From contig MBPM02000019.1 of assembly GCA_001695595.3 (NCBI GenBank), forward strand, positions 434,001 through 498,000: a stretch of 64,000 nucleotides of DNA, read 5' to 3'. The notes under the pieces were generated by a model that did no database searches, was not told where the DNA came from, and was given only the letters and a program-made list of their open reading frames with translations. How positions within the stretch are numbered: the first letter of the stretch is position 1; every line of letters starts with the position of its first letter. Of the stretch, positions 55,434-64,000 are shown one piece after another. The position numbers and the translations under genes were made by a program. Source of the stretch: Plasmopara viticola (Eukaryota; Oomycota; Peronosporomycetes; Peronosporales; Peronosporaceae).

Positions 55434-56624
55434 TCATGCTTTGGCCGAGCCATCCACCTGTTGCATCGAACTACTTATGCTGCCTTGGCCTGGGTTCTCG
55501 ATGTTCTTCTGCTTTTCATTATCATTATCATCTTTCTTATTGTCTTTCTTGCCATCCTCCTTTTCGTCTTCCTTGCCATCCTTCTTTTCGCCTTCCTTGC
55601 CCTCTTCCTTATCGTCTCCCTTGTCCTCTTTCTTATCGTCTTCCTTGCCATCCTTCTTATCGTCATCCTTGTCATCTTTCTTGTCGTCTCCCTTACTGTC
55701 TTTCTTGTCGCCATCGCTACCGTCCTTCTTGTCGTCATCTTTGCCATCTTTATTGTCGTCACCTTTGCCATCTTTCTTGTTATCATCCTTGTCATCTTTC
55801 TTATCGTCATCCTTGTCATCTTTCTCGTCGTCATCCTTGTCATCTTTCTTGTCATCATCCTTGCCATCTTTCTTGTCTTCCTTGTCTTCTTTCTTATCGT
55901 CATCCTTGCCATCTTTCTTGTCGTCTTTGTCTTCTTCCTTATCGTCATCCTTGCCATCCTTCTTGTCTTCCTTGTCTTCTTTCTTATCGTCATCCTTGCC
56001 ATCTTTCTTGTCATCCTTGTCTTCTTTCTTATCGTCATCCTTGCCATCTTTCTTGTCTTCCTTGTCTTCTTTCTTATCGTCATCCTTGCCATCTTTCTTG
56101 TCGTCTTTGTCTCCTTCCTTATCGTCATCCTTGCCATCCTTCTTGTCCTCCTTGTCTTCTTTCTTATCGTCATCCTTGCCATCTTTCTTGTCGTCCTTGT
56201 CTTCTTTCTTATCCTCATCATTGCCATCTTTCTTGTCGTCACCCTTGCCATCCTTCTTGTCGTCATCCTTGTTATTGTCCTTATTCTCATCCTTCTCCTT
56301 GTCTTCATCGTTCTTCTTATCTCCAGCTTTACCGTCCTCTTTGTCGTCCTTCTTTGAATTACCATCATCTTTTTCCTGGCCCACTTCCCCCTTCTTTGCC
56401 GAGCCGCTATCCTGCGTCTGCTGCTGCTCCTGCATGCGTCGTTGATCTTGCAGCGTCTGATTTTGCTCATTCGCTACTCGAAGCCTTCTAGGTCCAAGCT
56501 GACGACCAAAGTTTAGCTCATCGACAATGCGCGCTCTCGTCGTCAAACTCCATGCAGCATCAGCAGGAGTGACAGTCAAAGCGCTAACTGCTGCAGCGAT
56601 AGCGATGATTCGAGCGATGTTCAT
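55434..56624 (-). CDS. Secreted RxLR-motif protein with long Lys/Asp repeat domain
   Basis: 396 residues, intronless. Residues 1-23 (MNIARIIAIAAAVSALTVTP and ADA) are a good signal peptide. RRLR lies at residues 46-49, within the window where RxLR motifs of oomycete host-translocated effectors occur. No clear EER follows; a basic/Gln-rich QRRMQEQQQ is at about 61-69. Residues about 80-370 are almost only Lys, Asp, Glu and Gly in an imperfect 15-residue repeat (DKKDGKDDDKKEDKE type). The tail is QKNIENPGQGSISSSMQQVD. The repeat also opens long frames on the plus strand (Ser/Leu/Pro-rich) and in a second minus frame. This frame is preferred for its signal peptide and upstream initiator-like ttattcattacgcaacc (about 56657-56673). 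A wall- or calcium-associated extracellular protein is an alternative to an effector. The RxLR could be chance. Confidence 0.7.
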   Translation of the reverse strand: MNIARIIAIAAAVSALTVTPADAAWSLTTRARIVDELNFGRQLGPRRLRVANEQNQTLQDQRRMQEQQQTQDSGSAKKGEVGQEKDDGNSKKDDKEDGKAGDKKNDEDKEKDENKDNNKDDDKKDGKGDDKKDGNDEDKKEDKDDKKDGKDDDKKEDKEDKKDGKDDDKEGDKDDKKDGKDDDKKEDKEDKKDGKDDDKKEDKDDKKDGKDDDKKEDKEDKKDGKDDDKEEDKDDKKDGKDDDKKEDKEDKKDGKDDDKKDDKDDDEKDDKDDDKKDDKDDNKKDGKGDDNKDGKDDDKKDGSDGDKKDSKGDDKKDDKDDDKKDGKEDDKKEDKGDDKEEGKEGEKKDGKEDEKEDGKKDNKKDDNDNEKQKNIENPGQGSISSSMQQVDGSAKA

Positions 56625-57727
56625 GTTATCAAAGTGTGATCTGAGCAGGTTGCGTAATGAATAACATTTGCAATCTCAGAAAGGATTAACATCGCCCTTA
56701 CTCAATCATTACTTCAGAGGCGTCGCGGTCCTTTCATGCCACAATGTACAAATTACACATATTGGATAGCCAAGGACTGCAAGAAAATAGGGGCGTTGCG
56801 TGTTCGCGATAATTATTAACAAGCAAGACTTTTGTGCAACGATTTTCCCCGAGTTTTCTTTCTGGTTGGCGACACCTTTTAACATCATTTGGCCCTCTTA
56901 TTTCTCGCAGTTCTTTACGTGCAGCTGAATGGTTTTTGGTATAGGCGACACAAGAATGGGATGGCGGCGATTCCGCGAAAACAAACGCATCAAACATTCT
57001 TGCCAATCCGATATTTTTTCTGTAGTAAGACGCCTAAGTACAAGTTCAGATTCAGCTTTATGGCTGTCAAGCATTGCGTGCTGTATATCAAAGACTAAAT
57101 ACCCATTGACGCTCGGGTCACACAAACCCAGTGCCTCTTTATCTTTCGAGTAGCTCAATAAGAACTTCTAGCGCCGATTCTTAGCAAATTGATCGAGATT
57201 TTTAGTACGTCAAAATTGCCGTTTATTAAACCGGGTAGGTTATGACGATGCTACAATTGGGGCGCTATCGCAAAATCGTTTCAGACATAAGTGTGCGATT
57301 AAAATTTGAGCCCGCTGCTAATAGGTTTCGATCTATTTTCTGTAACATTACTAATATCTTTAGTCGTTGCATGCAAAACGAACAGCATTAAACATTGCTC
57401 CATGTTAATATATATTAAGTGGCTGTCTAAGGCTTTTAAATTTTTGCACTGCTTAAATGTCGTGTGTTACGCGTAAGGCTTTATAGATGTGTAAGTGCAG
57501 GCTAGTTTGCAAGCAAGCGATTGTGATGCTCCAAAAAATAAAATATTTTTTCTTAAGTTTGTCAACCATGCGTATCAAAATATGAAGACGATTTGTGGTT
57601 AGTCGTTTACACAGCAGTACGCGAAATGTAGTCGTTTAAACGACATTTAAGCTCACAAAAATTAAAAGTAGAAAGTCACTTACCTTTTGCGCATTTTAAA
57701 GTTCAAGCATTGTTTTGCGCATCTATG
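56625..57727. other. Intergenic, with one weak minus-strand ORF
   Basis: Contains the upstream region of the RxLR-type gene. An 86-codon minus-strand frame (56898-57158, with LVLRRLTTEKISDWQECLMR) and an overlapping 90-codon frame look mildly protein-like, but no family is recognised and splice links are unclear. Confidence 0.3.
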
Positions 57728-57835
57728 CCTTAATGATCAGCGCTCTGGACTCCAAATGTAGTATTCCAGGCTTACGTTTCGGTGAGACCATGTATCGCTC
57801 CTGCTCGCCACAGCTCACAAGACATACGCTAGTGC
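57728..57835 (+). repeat. tRNA-Gln-derived SINE remnant 1
   Basis: The head taatgatcagcgctctggac resembles the 5' half of eukaryotic tRNA-Gln (TGTAATGGTCAGCACTCTGG). A diverged box B (cggtgagacc) and the shared body tatcgctcctgctcgccaca follow. Confidence 0.6.
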
Positions 57836-58130
57836 AGTCGCTGTAATTATCCACATGTGTATATATTCACATGTGCATAGTTACAGAGACTGCACTTACA
57901 ATTGAGATAACTATGCCCAACGCTTTATTTATAGTTTCTCCGTTGCTTTGCGAGAATGTTCTTTGAAATATGCCATCGGCAAAGAAAGCAGTTGGCATCA
58001 GGGAACACAACATTCAACGCGTTCATGAGCGCCAATTTGCGGTTGGTCACGAAAGTTGATGGGATGACGGAAAATTGCTGGAACATGCGCGCGATCGAGC
58101 GGGCTGCCCGCGTGACTAATGAATGTCTCG

Positions 58131-58262
58131 AGTGTAATGGTCAGCACTCTAGATTCTGAATGCTATGTCATTCGGGTGAGACCCTGACACTATCGCTCCT
58201 TTCTTGACACACCTGCCCCCGATTTCTACAATTTGTCAATTGAGTGTCTTACATGTGACACG
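58131..58262 (+). repeat. tRNA-Gln-derived SINE remnant 2
   Basis: The best-preserved head: gtgtaatggtcagcactcta, then gattctgaat at the anticodon (CTG) position, then gggtgagaccc as a box B relic. The body tatcgctcct...atttctacaatttgtcaat..gagtgtcttac is shared with the other copies. It ends next to the SINE-like copy B. Confidence 0.7.
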
Positions 58263-58286
58263 GAAAAAAGATATCATTAGTGTATA

Positions 58287-58610
58287 ATAATGTAATGTAT
58301 TACGTTTTCGCGTTGCCAAGTCATGCACGTGCTAGGCTCAGTCTGGCTAGTCCACGGCATAGAGTGGTGTCCACATACGTCGGGTCTCGTTCGGCGGGCA
58401 GTGCAGCCAGCACCGAGGTCGTGAGGGTCTTCCATTGTTGTGTTTGGCTCTGACTTAGTAAGAGCCCAGGTGGCGCCCGGTGCTGGAGACCGCCGCGTCG
58501 AGGGTGAGACTCGTTAGAGACCTTCAGATGCCCGAGAGCACCTGCCCAAAGCGCGCGAGCATTTAGCTCCCGCGCTTGGAAGGAGGGCGTCACCCCAACC
58601 TTTTCCAAGC
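58287..58610 (-). mobile_element. SINE-like retroposon, copy B
   Basis: About 324 bp on the minus strand, flanked by a perfect 13-bp direct repeat (tcattagtgtata on the plus strand, 58274-58286 and 58611-58623). That length is typical of LINE-driven target-primed retroposition. It is highly similar to copy A over the whole length, including the acattacatt-type 3' tail. No coding capacity was found. Confidence 0.85.
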
Positions 58611-58825
58611 TCATTAGTGTATAGTTCGGGGTAAAGCATTATCATAAACATTTCAACAATTAATTGCAAAAGAATCAAATTCACCGAAACAATACATGTG
58701 TATTTCTTATCTATGCATGACGTGTGTCTCCGAAAAGTAGTAATCAAAGCCCCAATCCATGCTGAAGGCTGTATACTTTCTCGAGCTTATGATGCAAATA
58801 TCCGCATGCTGAAGTCTGAGTGTAG

Positions 58826-58945
58826 AATTCCGGTCCAAAATTCCATTAGACCTTGTATATATCGCTCTTGCAAGCCACAGCTCTAATTTGCTAGATGGTA
58901 CGGCTACGACTTCTGCATTTATCGATATCGATATTGACATTTTAA
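58826..58945 (+). repeat. tRNA-derived SINE remnant 3
   Basis: Shares the body with remnants 1 and 4: attccggtc, tatatcgctcttgcaagcca, cacagctc and gacttctgcatttatcgata. The tRNA-like head is too decayed to identify. Confidence 0.5.
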
Positions 58946-59239
58946 GCTGAAAGAAGAATCCATTGATGTACCCGATCGGTTTGACACATTGTCAAAAAGA
59001 TTGCTAAGCTATTACCACATATTATATGGTTGATGTCGTGTCATTCAGGCATCACAAAAACGTTTAAGCCGCATCATTCGAATCTTTGGCTATAATATAA
59101 AAAATCCAGGTGATTCTGTACTCAATATTTTTCTGTGCATAACGTTTGACGTATGGTCATGGCGGCAAGGGCTTGACCATTCAATAGCCTACGATTAGTT
59201 TCACTCACTGTAATCATTTTAATGGTAAAAAGTATTCGT

Positions 59240-59405
59240 GGTAATGATTAGCATTCTCAAACCTAGAGTAATCTGACACATTTACGACGTAATGATTAGG
59301 CTCAAATTCCGGTGAGCCCAAGGTTATATCGCTCCTGTTTTGTTTTGCTGCATGACACACTTATGACTTCTACGTTTTTATCGATATGGCCCCCAAATTG
59401 TCACA
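59240..59405 (+). repeat. tRNA-Gln-derived SINE remnant 4
   Basis: gtaatgattagcattctcaa head, attccggtgagccc box-B-like part, then tatatcgctcctg, ttttgctgcatgacacac, atgacttctacg and tcgatatggccccc. Confidence 0.6.
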
Positions 59406-59566
59406 CTGAAAAACGCTTTCATTTATATATCTAATCTATATAACAAATGTCAGTTATCCGCTAAGAAACCACTTGCTCTGCTAATAAATTTGGAGTTCGC
59501 TTTGCTATAAACTATAAAGATCAATAGTCGCTTACATATTTATACTATTTCAAGCGTGACGTATCA

Positions 59567-59610
59567 AAGGCCTTATTGACAAGATGTAGAATCAGAAGTA
59601 TGCCGCAAAA
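59567..59610 (-). repeat. SINE body fragment
   Basis: Minus-strand ttttgcggcatacttctgat and tctacatcttgtcaataagg resemble the body of remnants 4 and 5. Short and diverged. Confidence 0.35.
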
Positions 59611-59947
59611 CTGAAGTGCGGCAAGAATTGAGCGATATCATTAAGCCTTCATCATAAATTGAGCCTTAATTATTAAACTCGGAGCTTAAAATGGCTTGAA
59701 GCGCTGTCATAAACGTTTTGTCTCATCTGGATTGGGCATTGGCATTAGCATCTTAAAGCTATTAATGAGATGTTTATTACTAAAATTTAAAAAGCCGTTT
59801 AAATGCTCGTTACGAATGAGGGAAATATTGCAATATTGCTGAAAAAGAGTATTAATTGTTCAGATAACAGACTTAATTCTCAGCCCTAATTGACCACAGT
59901 ATCAAGTACTTTTTATCGAATCCACTTTTTAAACCATGACGCTAATC

Positions 59948-61569
59948 CTACACGAAACTTTTGCAGCCCGCACCCGGTGTCCGAGTCTCGATGTCCTTGA
60001 CCAGCGCATCAGAAAGTCTTTGACTCTCCATTAGAGCTTTCATGTGCAGGATGGGCTGCACACCGACTTCCGTGACAGTCTTGCCATTGATAAGCTCGCT
60101 GTACTTTTGTGGATGAAAATTCGTCAACAGATCCGAGGTGCCAGCCTTGGCAGACACGCCTTCTACCACACGAAACAAGGCGTCAATGTCATTCATTTTC
60201 ATGTACGGGCATGTAGCGCAGCCACCAGCAGTTGAGCATCCCTCGCCACCAGCGACGCCAGGAACCAGCTCTTCGCCTTCCGTCGCAATAGCATCCGCCG
60301 ATACAGGAAAGATAATTTCCACCTCTGGCTTCACACCACCTTGTTTGGCATTCAATGCCTCTTGCACGCCACGTACGATGGCTGTGATCATTCCAGCTTC
60401 TGTACCCAGCACGAAACTCAATTTTTCTCCCGCCTGCTTCTCCACAGCCGCGGTCGTTTTCGCTTTGATAAAGTTAAGGATATTAGACGTCGAGCCAACA
60501 ACACCACGACCCGCGTTCTGCGCCTCCATTGCGAGGGTGAACATTTCCCCAGGCACTTCGAAGTGCGCGGTCTGGTAAGCGTGACTATACTCGTCACGCA
60601 CACGTTGAGTCACCTTTTCACCAAACATGTGATGCACAACGCAATTGCCTTCCTTGAAATAATCAAAGCGCGTGAGCAAGTCAGTGATGGATTGACGATT
60701 GTGCTGCGGATGAATCTCGCCAATCTTTTCATCCGGGAGTTGCGCAATGTGCTCAAACATCTGCTGCAAGTTCTCGCCCATGTACGTATCAGGTCCGTAC
60801 CAGACGTTAATATCCGGGACTTGAGCAAACGCCTGAAGCACAGTTTGTACCACATTTGAAGACGTGCAAGTGATTGTAGGCACCACATCGTGAGCAAAAG
60901 CCTTGCTTCGCAGCGATGTGTTAATGTACACAATATGCAGACTATTAGGTGTCTTCGCAGCCTTCTGCAAGTAGGCAAGGTAAGCCTTCTTCTCCGCCGA
61001 CTCCGCCAGACTACAACCAATCTTTTGCTCGGCAAGCCGGTACACGGGAATGTGCGCAAAGCCATTCGAGTCCAAATTGGCACGCACACTTTCCGACATA
61101 AAGTCGACTCCGAGCACGGCCACGGACTGCACGCCTTTCTTCGCCATCTTGGCAGCTGCTTCGCCCATAGCTAGCGAGTCGGCGATGAACGTGTGAGGCC
61201 ACGAAAGCGATGATAAAATGCCCTGCAGCTCTGGGTCCATGTAGAAATGCGCGACGATGCCCATCTTCTTATCGTGTAGCAAAGCGTCGAGCTCCTTGAC
61301 CACCTGCATGTCCGGCTGAAGATAACTAGCCTGCGCCTCTGCAAACGAACCTTGGGCCGAGATGCGATCGTGAGAGACCTGGTATATACAATAATCATTA
61401 GATCGGTCAGAAAGGCCCTTGTAAGAGTCAAAAGAAAAAGAAAGCGGACCAGGATCGAAGGAAATGGGCGATCCCAAGACGCAGCAAGCGAGGCTGGGGC
61501 GGCGGCCGTAGTGTACGAACGCAAAGGAGGCACGCGCAGTTGGCAGGCTAGTAGGCGGGCAGCGCGCAT
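59948..61569 (-). CDS. nadA: Quinolinate synthase (NadA), two exons
   Basis: NadA condenses iminoaspartate with dihydroxyacetone phosphate to quinolinate, using a 4Fe-4S cluster, in de novo NAD synthesis. Two exons give 516 residues: 61569-61450 (40 codons) and 61378-59948. The 71-bp intron (61449-61379) has the unusual donor GTCCGC and ends ccag. Exon 1 encodes MRAARLLACQLRVPPLRSYT and an Ala/Ser-rich continuation, a mitochondrial-type presequence. Exon 2 carries AHFYMDPELQ, ADSLAMGEAA, VLGVDFMSESV, the central CTSSN, HHMFGE, GSTSNILNF, LGTEAGMI and the C-terminal GGCATCPYM (about 425-433) that supplies cluster cysteines. The exon-2 frame stays open upstream to 61678, but that part is translated intron and presequence in the wrong frame, with no resemblance to the family. 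A CCAAT box lies about 85 bp before the chosen ATG. Mitochondrial location is inferred. Confidence 0.92.
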
Positions 61570-61857
61570 GTTGCGTTGCGACAGTGTCGAAAGATAGAGT
61601 AATGGTACGGGCAGCCGTGATAAGAACGGTCGTGTGGGGAGATCCGCTGACGTTATTGGTTGTTTGACCGCTTGACAATTTACGGACCCATCCGTGATAA
61701 TAAGCCTATTATTGTACTATAGGCGCTGAACCTATCAAATTGTGTACTTTTGTGCGTTGAATTTGCGTGACAATGAACCAAATACAGAATGAGGATTGAA
61801 ATTCTGCTATCAGCGCAAGTGAGGCCGAAGCAGCTAAACAATCATACACACTTCCGT
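61570..61857. promoter_or_regulatory. Upstream region of nadA
   Basis: On the minus strand it contains a CCAAT box (aaccaataacg, near 61655) and a pyrimidine-rich ccattactctatctttcgac about 20-40 bp before the ATG that may be an initiator. No gene is seen in it. Confidence 0.4.
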
Positions 61858-61950
61858 CAGTAAGACATCCCAAGGGCCATATCGACAAACTGTAGAAGTC
61901 ATAGGCGTGCGGTGCCGCAAAACAGAAGAACGGCGAGCAGGAGCGCAATG
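61858..61950 (-). repeat. SINE remnant 5
   Basis: The minus strand reads gcgctcctgctcgcc, ttctgttttgcggcaccgca, tgacttctacagtttgtcga, tatggccc and gatgtcttac, matching the body of remnants 2 and 4. Confidence 0.55.
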
Positions 61951-62493
61951 CGTTTTCCAAATTTAAGCCAAGCTCGATACATGCGGACAGATCATTGCGT
62001 CAAAAGCGCGGGAAACTATGCTTAGTACTTAGTTGATCAAGCCCCATCTATAATAATCGCCGTAATTTTTCAACGTACGTTATACGCATGTAAATGCTTT
62101 TCATTTGGCTCGCTGCAATTTCTTACTTTACTAGTTAATCCGCTAATTCTCTAAAGATAGCAAGCAAAAGGCGTAAACTATAAATTCCTTGCATTTTACC
62201 AAGTGACTCCAACATTACATCCGTCTTGGGAGAATTAGCAGATGACGACTGCAATGCTTCGTTGCGGCTACTGAGAAATGCTCAAGTCACCATGGACCGA
62301 TTCAGCGTGTCTGATCTTTTGGACTGCACCCCAAAGTACGCTCTTAGGCTTGTACGGGCCCTAGTTTAAGTGTCAAGCCGATAGTAAGGTTAAATGCATA
62401 TTTTAGGCCTGACAGTCGGATAAAGCTGTGTTGTTTGATCGATATCAAAAGAAAGACATGTCAGCGCTCACATATACTGGGCGAGGAATCGAC
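61951..62493. other. Intergenic, no gene recognised
   Basis: AT-rich DNA without supportable ORFs. Confidence 0.45.
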
Positions 62494-62955
62494 TCAGTCT
62501 AAGACGAAGCACCTCAACAAACACAGGCACGGGGAGCAATAGTGGATAGCATATCTCCAAACCATTCTATGTAGCTTCAGCAGGTAGATAGACCAACTCC
62601 AAAATCCAAGAGTGAATGCAGCTCGCTCTATCTGTAGCGGCGTAGAAACAGACACGCCTCGATAGTGCGCCAGGCGGGCAGGTTTCAAAAAAATTAAAGC
62701 AGCACGCAAAGGTTTTTGGCGCAAGTACATAACAATTACTGAAGAAGCGAGGGGCGCCACGAATGAAATTTGAGGAAGCGCAAGTCGTTGCGTCGATAAT
62801 GTGATTGCCAAATTCGATGTAGATGTGAAGTCTGATGCCTCGCAGACTAGGCAAAACGATCTGGACGAGCTAGACTTCTCAATCTCATAAGAGCTTGTAG
62901 TGGCAGCTGCGGCCACTACCACGATAACTGAAACGTAGGTAATTGCCCACATCAT
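62494..62955 (-). CDS. Hypothetical, possibly secreted protein
   Basis: The frame is open from 63033. The ATG at 62955 would give 153 residues starting MMWAITYVSVIVVVAAAATT, which reads as a signal peptide or signal anchor, followed by a Ser-rich segment with a CLVC pair. The second half (residues about 65 on) is hydrophobic and may form a second membrane segment. A second minus-strand frame over 62567-62854 is also open and Cys-rich, so the true reading frame of the second half is uncertain. No family recognised. Confidence 0.3.
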   Translation of the reverse strand: MMWAITYVSVIVVVAAAATTSSYEIEKSSSSRSFCLVCEASDFTSTSNLAITLSTQRLALPQISFVAPLASSVIVMYLRQKPLRAALIFLKPARLAHYRGVSVSTPLQIERAAFTLGFWSWSIYLLKLHRMVWRYAIHYCSPCLCLLRCFVLD

Positions 62956-63033
62956 GTCGTCGATCTTCAACTTACTGATCGTTCTTCGAAGATAAAGCAA
63001 GCACTCAGGGCTCTGAAGCTTAAACACTTTCAC

Positions 63034-64000
63034 TTTTCATATCTCTCTTACTTTACCAGGCTTTTAACAAAGTGTTGCTTAGTCACCAATTGTGTGTGCG
63101 ATCGGTTTCGCAGCCCAAAAAGAGTTGCAACATCAGATCTTGGTGCTTCTCTTTGGCTTTAAAATGTTTTTCGCCTGGAAAATCTGCCATGTGATAAAGA
63201 GACCAAATAATTATATCAACGTCACCTCTGCAGCGCCCAAAAAAGAAATACGACGATAAGAATCAAGAGCAGGTTCATAATCATATTGGCTAAAGGCAAC
63301 TTTAGATCAAACAATGAAGCCGATGTTGAGATTTTTTCTCATGATTTATACTTAGTGGAATGTTGAATTTGTCATGATGCTGCTCGGGTGTCTAAAGATG
63401 TGACAAATTGATAGAGAAACTAATCGCAGCAAGTGTTAAAGCAAATTGGCATGTTTGGACTTGTCTACTTTTCTTGGCAATCGACTTTCGCGGGGACCGA
63501 AATCAGTAATATTCATCGCGCCGACGGCGGTATGAATCGATTGGGTTTGACTTTTGTCGATAAGCCCTTCTATAGACCAGAATAAAATCATTGCGTGAAG
63601 CTGGCCTTTGGAAGTTTGTGCGGCTTTAAGTTGCATCAGCGCAGCCCATCCAAAAATATTCGACACGAATGATCTAGTCAATCACGTTAGACTAGCAGAT
63701 GCTTCTGTGCAATTAGCCGGATGAATTACCAGGGCTCAAGAACGTGCTGGAGCGCGACGAACATTTAGCGTCATCTGCATAAGTTCAGCGCATTGCCGCA
63801 AACATAAGTGCCAACCTCACATAATACGACCTTCGATGAAATAATCAAAAGGCTTTGGAAAGGCGTAAGTGACGATTTGACACACGAAGAACACATCTTT
63901 TACAGAGATTTTGGTGGTAGTTGAATTTTGCACGACTGTGTCTCGACTTATCGGCCGTAAGGTTTCTTGAAAGAAAAGTTAAATCAAACGGAACACAAAA
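63034..64000. other. Right end of window, no gene recognised
   Basis: One weak minus-strand ORF of 81 codons (63436-63681) has no recognisable features. The rest is AT-rich and anonymous. Confidence 0.4.

Noticed and set aside
55285..56491. Plus-strand Ser/Leu/Pro-rich and His/Cys/Pro-rich proteins of 298-386 residues
   Set aside because: They are complements of the Lys/Asp repeat coded on the minus strand and lack a credible start context or signal peptide.
58321..58614. 97-codon ORF in SINE-like copy B (and its counterpart in copy A)
   Set aside because: The reading frame is not preserved between the two copies, so it is not a conserved protein.
61570..61678. Start of NadA at 61678
   Set aside because: The extra frame is not NadA-like. 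The splice model with the presequence exon from 61569 explains the gene better.

Overview
The window reads as a nuclear contig from an oomycete, most likely a plant-pathogenic member of the Peronosporales such as a downy mildew or Phytophthora relative. The evidence is short introns of about 55-85 bp, an oomycete-type initiator motif before a secreted GH7 cellulase gene, remnants of Crinkler (CRN) kinase-type effector genes, a secreted protein with an RxLR motif at the expected place, and Copia, MULE and SINE-like elements in AT-rich DNA. The species cannot be fixed from the sequence alone.

Positions 1 to about 17,615 are one tandem array. A unit of about 371 bp is repeated head to tail, and each unit carries one tRNA-Gly(GCC) gene on the + strand. 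I count 46 copies that look identical in the tRNA itself, plus one decayed copy (17282-17352) at the right edge. The array continues off the left end of the window. Nearly all differences between units fall in a stretch of about 75 bp upstream of the tRNA. This array is the most striking content of the window.

From 17.7 to 25.5 kb lies a compact housekeeping block: UFC1 (E2 enzyme for UFM1; one frameshift and one intron); a zinc-finger protein with five WRKY19-type C..C..H repeats (minus strand); a 15-exon RTEL1-type iron-sulfur helicase with a C-terminal RING finger (minus strand); and a divergently transcribed LYR-motif/TPR protein only 81 bp away. From 25.5 to 39.3 kb is an AT-rich stretch of about 13.8 kb in which I recognise no gene.

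From 39.4 to 54.2 kb are a GH7 cellulase gene with a likely frameshifted C-terminus, a decayed MULE transposase, two decayed CRN kinase-type fragments, a SINE-like retroposon, and a young Copia retrotransposon with 180-bp LTRs that differ at one base, a 5-bp target duplication and two in-frame stops in its gag region.

From 54.2 to 64 kb are a secreted RxLR-motif protein with a long Lys/Asp repeat domain, a second SINE-like copy with a perfect 13-bp target duplication, several diverged tRNA-Gln-derived SINE pieces, quinolinate synthase (NadA) with an N-terminal mitochondrial-type presequence exon, and one weak candidate secreted protein. Overall, conserved housekeeping genes alternate with repeat-rich stretches that hold effector-type genes and their remains, as is known for oomycete pathogen genomes.
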